Shown here: positions 1 to 7,225 of the stretch, in pieces
Layout: each line of letters begins with the position of its first letter
How positions within the stretch are numbered: position 1 is the stretch's first letter
NCBI GenBank assembly: GCA_018644785.1
Contig: JABGPV010000006.1
Location: 1 to 47,425 of the forward strand
Direction of reading: 5' to 3'
From: Deltaproteobacteria bacterium
Lineage (GTDB): Bacteria; Desulfobacterota; DSM-4660; Desulfatiglandales; Desulfatiglandaceae
Length of the DNA: 47,425 nt
Notes under the pieces: generated by a model
The model's input: only the letters and a program-made list of their open reading frames with translations
The model's database searches: none
Told to the model about the DNA's origin: nothing
Made by a program: the position numbers and the translations under genes

Positions 1-342
1 ATGAGTGCGTTCGTCATCCTGGTGAAATACCAGGTGGTGGCCGCCTGGATGGTCATCATCATTATTGCCAGGGAAGTGTCTGTTACCGGTTTGCGGGCCA
101 TTGTGTCCCAGCAAACAGGGATTGCCATTGCCGCCGGCTCGTGGGGAAAAATCAAAACCATCACCCAGATGGTGGGGGGTACGATTCTACTGTATATGAT
201 CCCCTCCGGAGACTACAGCCGACAAGTCAGTCTCCTGCTTCCCCCGGTGGCCAATATCATCATGACCATTATTCTGGCGGCCACGGTGTGGTCCGGATGG
301 AAATATTTTCAAGGGTACTGGGATCAACTTAAAGAAGACTGA
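1..342 (+). CDS. pgsA: CDP-diacylglycerol--glycerol-3-phosphate 3-phosphatidyltransferase (PgsA), C-terminal part
   Basis: Membrane enzyme of phosphatidylglycerol synthesis that joins CDP-diacylglycerol and glycerol 3-phosphate to give phosphatidylglycerophosphate. The visible 113 residues match the C-terminal two thirds of PgsA: the segment REVSVTGLRAIV followed by GSWGKIKTITQ is typical of the family, and two hydrophobic helices follow. The family is about 180-190 residues long, and the CDP-alcohol phosphotransferase signature (DGxxAR...GxxxDxxxD) is missing because it lies left of the window. The ATG at base 1 is therefore probably an internal Met and not the start. It converges on the downstream MBL gene with only 14 bases between the two stop codons. 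Confidence 0.88.
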   Translation: MSAFVILVKYQVVAAWMVIIIIAREVSVTGLRAIVSQQTGIAIAAGSWGKIKTITQMVGGTILLYMIPSGDYSRQVSLLLPPVANIIMTIILAATVWSGWKYFQGYWDQLKED

Positions 343-356
343 AAAACGTTGCGACT

Positions 357-1316
357 TCAGTTCAACGTGAATCTGGATCCCACACTGTTCAAAACAAAGC
401 TGGAGGGAAAGGCCCGGGAAAACTGTTCGATGGCTTTCCACCCGGTACAATGCATGGGGACGATGATTTTTGGCGCCATTTTCCCCAACGCCTCGATGGT
501 CTGTTCAATAATGGGCTCAAAAGCCGGACCGGACAGGTGAAACCCGCCGATGATGGCATGAATGGCTTCCACGCCGGTAATTTTTCTGGCGTACTCTACG
601 GTGTTGACAATCCCCGCATGGGCACAGCCTGAAATGACAACCAGGCCCTTGTCTTTCAAATGGATCACCAGGGACTGGTCGTCCCATATGGCATCGGGCT
701 CCTCTTTTCCATTCCGGGATAGAAACGCGTTTGGAAACCCTTTTTCAAAAGCGGTTGTCCGTTCCACCTGGCCTGTGACCAGCAGTCTGTTGTCGCAAAG
801 AGAAACCGGTGCTATGGACTCAAGGATTTCAGCCCCGAGAGCTTCCAGTTCATCACGCTTCAAGGTGCGGGGGAAAAGAAGTTTCCTTCCTTCACCGATA
901 CTCAGATAACGGGGAGAAAGAAAGGCCTCCGGGTGCACAACCAGCGGCATGGTACGACCCAAGGTTTCCAGGATGGCGTGAAGTGATCCCGTATGGTCCA
1001 TGTGACCGTGACTTAAGATGAGGGCTTCTATTTCTTTTAGATCAATTCCCAGAATTTTCAGGTTATGCAATACACCGATGCGGCTGTAGCCGGTATCAAA
1101 AAGGATGCTGTGGGTTGTCCCCCGGCAGTCCAATCGCACCAGCTGAGAAAGCCCATGCTCCGCCAGGAGCGTGTCGGTGGGGATTTCCCCGCCCGTTGCC
1201 AAGGGCGCCCGTGTCACCGGGCCTTCACTTTGAAGCAGCACATCCGAATAGTTGTCCATCAAGGTGACAATTTCGATTTGATCAACCGGGGCCAATTCCA
1301 ATTTTTTTTGTTCCAC
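357..1316 (-). CDS. MBL-fold metallo-hydrolase, DHPS-like (RFA-P synthase-related) subgroup
   Basis: Predicted metallo-beta-lactamase-fold hydrolase of 319 residues, probably cytoplasmic. The dinuclear metal motif HGHMDH is at residues 103-108, with further candidate ligands at H233 (GCAHAG), H260 (GGFH) and H289 (PMHC). The layout with an N-terminal LMDNYSD-like stretch and an internal GCAHAGIVNT segment is typical of the MBL subgroup annotated as 7,8-dihydropterin-6-methyl-4-(beta-D-ribofuranosyl)aminobenzene-phosphate synthase-like. Substrate specificity in bacteria of this group is not established, so no pathway is claimed. The start is a GTG preceded by AGGAGG at a 7-base spacing, which decides the start well. 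It is transcribed divergently from ubiE/menG. Confidence 0.8.
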   Translation of the reverse strand: MEQKKLELAPVDQIEIVTLMDNYSDVLLQSEGPVTRAPLATGGEIPTDTLLAEHGLSQLVRLDCRGTTHSILFDTGYSRIGVLHNLKILGIDLKEIEALILSHGHMDHTGSLHAILETLGRTMPLVVHPEAFLSPRYLSIGEGRKLLFPRTLKRDELEALGAEILESIAPVSLCDNRLLVTGQVERTTAFEKGFPNAFLSRNGKEEPDAIWDDQSLVIHLKDKGLVVISGCAHAGIVNTVEYARKITGVEAIHAIIGGFHLSGPAFEPIIEQTIEALGKMAPKIIVPMHCTGWKAIEQFSRAFPSSFVLNSVGSRFTLN

Positions 1317-1440
1317 AGGGTTGCCTCCTTTGTTTCATGGATCTGTTGGATTTTATACCTTTCGGGAAACGCTCTGTACAGGGTAAAATAAAAGGGTTAT
1401 ACACTCTGTCAAAACTCATTTACGGAGGAACCCAAAGAAT

Positions 1441-2154
1441 TTGGCGCATTCCAGACAAACGCAAAAGAGCCATCAGGTAAAAACCATGTTTGACCGGCTG
1501 TCCGGTCACTACGACCTGCTGAACCGGATGATCACATTTGGTTTTGATTCAAGGTGGCGTCGTCGCGTCATTGAAAAGGGCAACCTGTCCCCCGGCGGAC
1601 GCTTGCTTGATGTGGGTGCGGGAACCGGAGATATCGCCTTTACCGCTCTTCAGAGGGAACCGGCGGTGCGGGTAACAGCAGCTGATTTCTCCTTGGGTAT
1701 GATGAAAAAGGGTCGGAGCCGGCCCGGGGGAAATCGAATTCCCTGGTGTTCTGCCGATGCCCTGCAACTCCCTTTTGCTGATGGTACCTTTGATGCCGTA
1801 ACCTCTGGATACCTGATTCGCAATGTGGAAAACCCCCGGCAGGCTTTCCAGGAACAATTGCGGGTGCTCAAACCGGGGGGTCGTGCGGTTTGCCTGGAAA
1901 CCTCACCCCCCAAGCGGAATCTGTTGCGGCCATTGATTGTCCTACACCTCAAGGTCACAATCCCCTTTTTGGGACGTCTTGTGGGCGGCAACCAGGCGGC
2001 CTACACCTATCTGCCTGATACGACCCGGGGTTTCATGAAACCCGATGAAATGGCCGCTACCATGCAAAAAGCCGGCTTTGAATCCGTCAAATGCGAATTG
2101 CTCATGTTTGGCACCATGACCATCCATAGTGGACGACGTCCGAAGAAGTCCTGA
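1441..2154 (+). CDS. ubiE: Demethylmenaquinone/ubiquinone C-methyltransferase UbiE/MenG
   Basis: SAM-dependent C-methyltransferase for the last step of menaquinone synthesis; in an anaerobe the quinone would be menaquinone. The N-terminus has the family stretch MFDRLSGHYDLLNRM, SAM motif I LLDVGAGTG is at about residues 55-63, and the family signature GYLIRNVENP lies near residue 123. The 237-residue length is normal. The start chosen is a TTG because GGAGGA lies 11 bases upstream and the UbiE N-terminal region begins right after it; the next ATG at 1486 would remove the conserved KTMFDR start. The acyl-CoA ligase follows 19 bases after the stop, so the two are probably co-transcribed. Confidence 0.9.
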   Translation: MAHSRQTQKSHQVKTMFDRLSGHYDLLNRMITFGFDSRWRRRVIEKGNLSPGGRLLDVGAGTGDIAFTALQREPAVRVTAADFSLGMMKKGRSRPGGNRIPWCSADALQLPFADGTFDAVTSGYLIRNVENPRQAFQEQLRVLKPGGRAVCLETSPPKRNLLRPLIVLHLKVTIPFLGRLVGGNQAAYTYLPDTTRGFMKPDEMAATMQKAGFESVKCELLMFGTMTIHSGRRPKKS

Positions 2155-2173
2155 ATCCATAAAAGGAATAGAA

Positions 2174-3706
2174 ATGATTAAATCCATGAATATCGCCTGG
2201 TGGGTGCAGCGCTGGAAAGAACTGCATCCGGAGAAAGCCGCCATCCTTTTTGAGGGGTCAACCATAACCTACCGGGAACTTCATCGGCGGTCCAACCGTG
2301 TGAGTTGCTGGCTTCAGTCCCTGGGAATCGAAAAGGGAGACCGGGTGGCCGTCATGATGAGAAACGGCCCCGAATTCATAGACCTTTATCTGGCATGCGC
2401 ACGGCTGGGGGCCATTTTCGTCCCCATCAATTTCAGGCTGACCGGTCCTGAATTGCGCTACATTCTGAAAAACGCCCAACCCAGGCTGTTCGTGTTCGGC
2501 AAAGATTTCTGCCGGAGCGTATGCGAATTGGAACTCCGCAATGAAAACCCCCACATGCTCCTGGCTTGTCCGGGTTTGGGTCAAAGCTGGGACGAAATTC
2601 TTGGATTTGAATCTGAAACCCAAAAATTTGATGGGAAAAAACCGTTTCTCACCAAATCCCTGGCGCCCGCCGATCCTGAAGAACCCCATGTGATCATGTA
2701 CACCTCCGGAACCACCGGGGCGCCCAAAGGAGCCGTGCTCTCTTACCGGAAAACACTGTTTAACTGCCTGAATGCCGACATATTTTTCAAACTCCATTTT
2801 GATGATATCATGCTCATCATTCTGCCCCTTTTTCACTCGGGCGGGCTGTTTATACAGGCCTCTCCCATCCTCTATAAAGGGGGCACCATGATTATCCACG
2901 CCAAATTCGACGCCGTCAGGACCTATGCGGATATTGAACAGTACGGGGTCACCAAGTTTTTAGGCGTTCCGACTATTTACAGGGCACTCCTGGAAAAAGA
3001 TCTACCGATTCAAAAAAATGTTTCAACCCTCAAAGTTTCAGCAATCGGCGGTGAAAAGGTCACTCCCGATGTTCAGGAATTATGCCGTGAGGCCGGATTT
3101 CCCGTCCGGCAAATCATGGGGCAAACGGAAACATCGATTCTTTTTTGGGCCTCCGAAGAGGATTCCATAAAAAAACCGGGGACTGTGGGCCGCCCTGTTT
3201 TTCATTCAGAAGTGATCCTCATGGATGATACCGGCCGGCGGGTCAAAACAGGTGAGGTGGGAGAAATTGCGGTCCGGGGTTCCATTATGATGAAAGAGTA
3301 TTGGCAGGACCCTGTGAGAACCGAAGAAACCATCCGGAACGGTTGGCTGCACACGGGGGACCTGGCCCGAATGGATGAACAAGGGTATTTCTTCCTGGTG
3401 GACCGGGTAAAGAACATGTACATATCGGGCGGTGAAAATGTTTATCCCGTTGAAGTGGAAGCAGCGTTGAAAACCCATACGGCTGTGAAAGACGCTGCCG
3501 TGGTCGGTGTGCCGAATGAGAAATGGGGTGAAAAGGGCAAGGCTTTTGTTGTTTTGAAAAAGGGGATAGATGTGACGTGTGAATCCCTTCTATCGCACTG
3601 TGAAGGGCAATTGGCCCGCTACAAATGGCCCGGTGAGATTGTTTTCTGCGAGGAGTTTCCGAGAACAGCCCTGGGGAAAGTTAGGAAAATGATGATTGAC
3701 CCATGA
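2174..3706 (+). CDS. AMP-forming acyl-CoA synthetase (ANL superfamily)
   Basis: Activates a carboxylic acid to its CoA thioester with ATP, giving AMP and pyrophosphate. The 510 residues carry the complete ANL set: the P-loop-like YTSGTTGAPKG at about residues 176-186, IMGQTE in the adenylate site, the hinge region GWLHTGDLA...YFFLVDRVKN, and a C-terminal PRTALGKVRK with the catalytic lysine. The start at 2174 is preferred over the in-frame ATG at 2129 because AAAAGGAA lies just upstream and the 2129 start would overlap ubiE. Whether the substrate is a fatty acid or an aromatic or alicyclic acid cannot be read from sequence alone. The downstream VTT gene is convergent. Confidence 0.85.
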   Translation: MIKSMNIAWWVQRWKELHPEKAAILFEGSTITYRELHRRSNRVSCWLQSLGIEKGDRVAVMMRNGPEFIDLYLACARLGAIFVPINFRLTGPELRYILKNAQPRLFVFGKDFCRSVCELELRNENPHMLLACPGLGQSWDEILGFESETQKFDGKKPFLTKSLAPADPEEPHVIMYTSGTTGAPKGAVLSYRKTLFNCLNADIFFKLHFDDIMLIILPLFHSGGLFIQASPILYKGGTMIIHAKFDAVRTYADIEQYGVTKFLGVPTIYRALLEKDLPIQKNVSTLKVSAIGGEKVTPDVQELCREAGFPVRQIMGQTETSILFWASEEDSIKKPGTVGRPVFHSEVILMDDTGRRVKTGEVGEIAVRGSIMMKEYWQDPVRTEETIRNGWLHTGDLARMDEQGYFFLVDRVKNMYISGGENVYPVEVEAALKTHTAVKDAAVVGVPNEKWGEKGKAFVVLKKGIDVTCESLLSHCEGQLARYKWPGEIVFCEEFPRTALGKVRKMMIDP

Positions 3707-3719
3707 ACCGATCAGAACT

Positions 3720-4412
3720 TCATTTCGGCCGGCCTTTCGTTTTCTTGAGAATCAGGGGAATGAAAAATGAAAAAACATAAAGGACAATGGCAAACAAGAC
3801 CTTCAGGGAAACCAGATCGCTCCACCTGCCGGAAATCCAGGCATCCCTAAACATACCACTCAAAAAAGTAAAGGCGAAAATCGAAACCATGATCCCCAGA
3901 CCCGTGCCGAAGAAAAAGTCCTTGAAATGGACCTTTGTGAGGCTCAAGCCGTAATTCATGGGGGTAAAAGGGGCGTTGAGCAGGCGGATGTAAAGCACCG
4001 CTGTAAAGCCGTTCTTTTCGATGGCGTCATCATATTTTTTAAGCCGGTCACCGATAATGGCGGCAACAAACTCCCGTCCCAGCGTCCTGCCAACCAAAAA
4101 AGCGCACCCTGCTCCGATCCATGCCCCGATCCATGCGTACAAAAATCCCCAATAGGCCCCGAAAAGACCCGCAGCCAGAATAACCAGGATACTGGCCGGA
4201 ACGAAAAGGGTTATTGCCAGAGCCATCAGTGCCATAAAAACGGCCGGGGCCCAGAACCCTGACGCATTAAGAATTGCCTCGAGAGTCCCGGGGGTTATCA
4301 ATTCCTTGAGTGCGGTAAAACGATAGAGGCAAAGGGCACCCATAGAAAAAACAACCAGCCCCAGAAACTTAATCAGCGCACCTTTTGAAAGGCCTTTTTG
4401 AAAATACCCCAT
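3720..4412 (-). CDS. VTT/DedA-type (TVP38/TMEM64 family) membrane protein
   Basis: Integral inner-membrane protein of 230 residues with about five or six hydrophobic helices. The central VTT core is recognisable: GLFGAYWGFLYAWIGAWIGAGCAFLVGRTLGRE at about residues 80-113 contains the glycine-rich re-entrant-like segment, and LRLLNAPFTPMNYG matches the conserved second half (R...P..P.N). Members of this superfamily act in envelope homeostasis and have been linked to lipid scrambling. The start lies inside the end of the upstream YdcF-like gene (about 40 bases of overlap), indicating translational coupling and a shared envelope role. Confidence 0.8.
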   Translation of the reverse strand: MGYFQKGLSKGALIKFLGLVVFSMGALCLYRFTALKELITPGTLEAILNASGFWAPAVFMALMALAITLFVPASILVILAAGLFGAYWGFLYAWIGAWIGAGCAFLVGRTLGREFVAAIIGDRLKKYDDAIEKNGFTAVLYIRLLNAPFTPMNYGLSLTKVHFKDFFFGTGLGIMVSIFAFTFLSGMFRDAWISGRWSDLVSLKVLFAIVLYVFSFFIPLILKKTKGRPK

Positions 4413-5200
4413 CTAAATCTCCGCCCCTTCAACTGACCCCACAGGAGCCCCAGATATTCATGAACAGCCTCCGTCGTATCCACCAGGGAGTTGACACTGG
4501 GGAAGATATCCCAAGGGGAAAAGGGCATTTTGATCCGTGAAGTGGTTCCCGCGGGACCGGGGATGGGGCGCATTCCCATCTTTTGAAAAAGGGCCATGGA
4601 TCGGGGCATATGCGTGGCGGAGGTCACCAGTACAAAGGGCGCCGTTCCAACAATGGGCTTGATCAACCAGGCCTGGTCTTTTGTATCATTGGAAGCGGAT
4701 TCAATGATCATGTCGTCTTTGGATACTCCCATGAATTGACTGATTTCGGCCATAACCCTGGCTTCAGGGACAGGGTCAACGGCGCCACCCCCTGAGAGGA
4801 TCAATCTGGCGCCCGGGTTTTTTCGGAGAATTCGAATCCCTTCCACCAGCCGGATCATTGAATGTCCGGATATCCGGCTGGTTACGGGGATGTTCGGGTC
4901 TGATTTATGACCACCAGCAAGCACCACCACATATTTTACCAAAGTTTCAGATTCGGTTCCGATTTTCTTCAATTGATTTGTTGAATACGCTTCATATTTA
5001 CAGTTAAGTGGCGCATTCAAGGCCCTTGAAACAGGGTTATAGCTCATGATGGTGAGTCCGATGAGGCCAAGGGTCGTCAGTATTTTTCCGGTAAAAACCC
5101 TTTTACCGCGCCATAAAAGAAACAGACCCACAAAGGAAATCAGCAGAAAGAAAGGTAAGGGCATTAGTACCGAGCCCAGTATTTTTTTGATGATGAACAC
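4373..5200 (-). CDS. YdcF/ElyC/SanA-family (DUF218) membrane-anchored protein
   Basis: A 275-residue protein with two N-terminal membrane helices (about residues 8-29 and 36-55) followed by a DUF218 domain. The domain shows VVVLAGG near residue 91, SGG with a nearby acidic E-A-R segment, ESASNDTKDQA and VLVTSATHMPRSMALFQ, all hallmarks of the ElyC/YdcF group. ElyC in E. coli affects peptidoglycan and lipid-carrier homeostasis; that role is only an analogy here. The start is a GTG with GGAGGC 6 bases upstream. A sigma70-type promoter is visible about 80-105 bases upstream. The downstream VTT gene overlaps its 3' end. Confidence 0.82.
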   Translation of the reverse strand: MFIIKKILGSVLMPLPFFLLISFVGLFLLWRGKRVFTGKILTTLGLIGLTIMSYNPVSRALNAPLNCKYEAYSTNQLKKIGTESETLVKYVVVLAGGHKSDPNIPVTSRISGHSMIRLVEGIRILRKNPGARLILSGGGAVDPVPEARVMAEISQFMGVSKDDMIIESASNDTKDQAWLIKPIVGTAPFVLVTSATHMPRSMALFQKMGMRPIPGPAGTTSRIKMPFSPWDIFPSVNSLVDTTEAVHEYLGLLWGQLKGRRFRWGIFKKAFQKVR

Positions 5201-5277
5201 AAAAAAGCCTCCATAAAGTTAATTCGTTGTCAAAGGTTTTTACCTGAAACAATCTGTTCCCCATTTGGATTCGGCCG

Positions 5278-5306
5278 ATTGTAACCAATCCACGACCTGC
5301 GGTCAA
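5278..5306 (-). promoter_or_regulatory. Sigma70-type promoter for the YdcF-VTT pair
   Basis: On the minus strand a -35 box TTGACC (5301-5306) is separated by exactly 17 bases from a -10 box TACAAT (5278-5283). Each box matches consensus at five of six positions. The expected leader to the GTG at 5200 is about 70 bases. Confidence 0.55.
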
Positions 5307-5367
5307 AAAAACATTGTAAAAAGGGATGGAAAAGTATAAAAGGGTTGCGTGTTTTTTGACTGAAGTA

Positions 5368-5413
5368 GGGGCGCCCAGTTCAAAAATAGGCCCAATTTTA
5401 AACTGGGCGCCCC
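5368..5413. repeat. Long near-perfect palindrome upstream of the small zinc-ribbon gene
   Basis: Perfect 13-base inverted repeats GGGGCGCCCAGTT (5368-5380) and its complement (5401-5413) flank a 20-base centre that is itself imperfectly self-complementary, so nearly the whole 46 bases can form one hairpin. It ends only a few bases before the ribosome binding site of the gene at 5431. It may be a REP/MITE-type mobile palindrome or a 5' UTR control hairpin. Confidence 0.8.
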
Positions 5414-5430
5414 AACCTGAGGAGATTCTG

Positions 5431-5661
5431 ATGGGTGACATCCTGGATTACTTTTTGTGTGATGAGTGCGCCGGCAAGGACTTCAACCTTGTTTACAACT
5501 TTTGCTTGCGGTTTCACGGCGTGAATTTTTCCGACGATCTCATCTACAACAAGGCGGTGGAAGAACGTTTCCAGTGTTCAAAATGTGAAAAAACATTTTC
5601 CAGGGAAGAAATAGAATCGGGATTGACCCGGTTAAGAAGGGCACGCATCAAAAGAGACTGA
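5431..5661 (+). CDS. Small zinc-ribbon protein of unknown function
   Basis: A 76-residue soluble protein with two CxxC knuckles, C10-x2-C13 (LCDEC) and C49-x2-C52 (QCSKC), plus a lone C25; this is a plausible zinc ribbon. The C-terminus is basic (RLRRARIKR). I do not recognise a family with a defined function. The ATG at 5431 is chosen because GAGGAG lies 8 bases upstream. An in-frame ATG at 5326 would force translation through the 46-base palindrome and adds a low-complexity peptide, so it was not used. The gene stops 4 bases before the end of the convergent rng gene. Confidence 0.6.
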   Translation: MGDILDYFLCDECAGKDFNLVYNFCLRFHGVNFSDDLIYNKAVEERFQCSKCEKTFSREEIESGLTRLRRARIKRD

Positions 5662-5665
5662 TGCC

Positions 5666-7198
5666 CTAAAGCTCGATAGAATACTGCTCCTGATGAAAGT
5701 GTTCTTTTCCCATAATGATGATCCTTTTGCCGGTTCTCTTCTCCAGATCGATAACGGACCCCTGCTCCTCTTCCCTCAGCATCTTGTCCACTTCAGGGTT
5801 CACCAGAATGTGAATGTTGCCCCCTTCATCGAGGTGCATGCAGTCCCGTTCCAAGTCCCTGAAAATTTCGTAGCAGATTGTTTTGACCGATTTCAGCGTC
5901 CCCCGTCCTTCACAGTAAGCACATGGTTCGCTGAGCAGGCGATTCAAACTGGCCCGGGTTCTCTTTCGCGTCATTTCAATCAATCCCAGGTCGGACATGG
6001 GAAGAATGTTTGTTTTGGCTTTATCTTTACTGAGCGCCTCTTTGAGTGCCATGGACACCCGTTCACGGTTTGAGATTTTTTCCATATCTATGAAATCAAT
6101 TACGATAAGCCCGCCGATATTCCTGAATCGGAGTTGGTAAGCGATCTCTTTGACGGCTTCAAGGTTTGTTTTCAGGATCGTTTCTTCAAGATTTCGCTTC
6201 CCCACATAACTTCCGGTGTTAACGTCTATTGACGTAAGAGCTTCTGTAAGTTCTATCACGATGTAGCCCCCCGATTTCAACCAGATCTTATTGCCCAGGG
6301 CTCTTGAAATCTCTATTTCGATGCCAAAAGCGTCAAAAATAGGGCCGGCGCCTTCATACAGTTCAACCGAGTATTTCAACCTGGGAGCAAAGGTTTCAAT
6401 GAAGCCCATAACCTTTTCGTAAGCTTCATCCGAATCAACAATAAGACGATCCACCTCCCGGGTAAACAGGTCCCGTACCGCCCGCAGTGTGATGGTGAGG
6501 TCCTTGTATAAAACCCCGGGATTATTCCCTTTCTCCATTTTTCCCGTTATATTTCCCCAGAGCTTCAACAAGAAATCCATCTCAGCTTCCAGTTTTTCTT
6601 TGGAAGTATTTTCCGCTACCGTTCTAACAATGAAACCAAAGGACCCGGGATTAATATCCCTTATGATGCCTTTAAGCCGTTCGCGCTCTTCTCTGTCTTC
6701 GATTTTCCGGGACACCCCGATATGGTTTACAGTGGGCATCAGCACCAGATGCCTTCCGGGCAATGATACGTGAGAAGTCAGACGGGCCCCCTTGTTTCCA
6801 AGGGGCTCTTTTGAAACCTGAACCAAAATGCTTTGCCCCTCGTGGAGCAGGTCCTCTATCTGGAAACCATTATGGCCTGATTTCTTTTTAAGGGAGCCCT
6901 CAATTTTATCCGTATCCAGGGTTTCATTAACCTCGCTGGCGTTAAGCATCATTTGCTCAAAATCTGAAAAATCCCTGTAAACATCGGAGACGTAAAGAAA
7001 AGCGGTTCTTCCGAGACTGATATCCACAAACGCCGCCTGCATGCCGGGCAGAACACGGACGACTTTCCCACGATAGATGTTCCCCATTAACTCTCGGCCG
7101 CTGTCCCTTTCAATGTGCAGTTCAACAACGACGCCGTTTTCAACCAGAGCGACCCTGGTTTCATAAGGCCTGGAATTAATGATCAGTTCGCTGGACAT
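5666..7198 (-). CDS. rng: Ribonuclease G (RNase E/G family)
   Basis: Endoribonuclease for 5'-monophosphate-dependent cleavage in rRNA maturation and mRNA decay, cytoplasmic. The 510-residue length is that of RNase G, without the long C-terminal scaffold of RNase E. An S1 domain (about 37-145) begins GNIYRGKVVRVLPGMQAAFVDI. The catalytic Mg2+ aspartates are visible at D325 (IDVNTG) and D368 (VIDFIDM). The Zn-link motif CAYC is at residues 426-429, followed by GRGTLKS. The start ATG follows GGGGAG. It lies 27 bases downstream of the radical-SAM/DUF2344 gene, a pairing seen in many anaerobes. Confidence 0.92.
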   Translation of the reverse strand: MSSELIINSRPYETRVALVENGVVVELHIERDSGRELMGNIYRGKVVRVLPGMQAAFVDISLGRTAFLYVSDVYRDFSDFEQMMLNASEVNETLDTDKIEGSLKKKSGHNGFQIEDLLHEGQSILVQVSKEPLGNKGARLTSHVSLPGRHLVLMPTVNHIGVSRKIEDREERERLKGIIRDINPGSFGFIVRTVAENTSKEKLEAEMDFLLKLWGNITGKMEKGNNPGVLYKDLTITLRAVRDLFTREVDRLIVDSDEAYEKVMGFIETFAPRLKYSVELYEGAGPIFDAFGIEIEISRALGNKIWLKSGGYIVIELTEALTSIDVNTGSYVGKRNLEETILKTNLEAVKEIAYQLRFRNIGGLIVIDFIDMEKISNRERVSMALKEALSKDKAKTNILPMSDLGLIEMTRKRTRASLNRLLSEPCAYCEGRGTLKSVKTICYEIFRDLERDCMHLDEGGNIHILVNPEVDKMLREEEQGSVIDLEKRTGKRIIIMGKEHFHQEQYSIEL

Positions 7199-7225
7199 AG
7201 CGCGGCTCCCCGAGATTCTCTGACA

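Noticed and set aside
5326..5430. Upstream ATG extension of the small zinc-ribbon protein
   Set aside because: It would be translated through a 46-base palindrome; a good ribosome site supports the ATG at 5431 instead.
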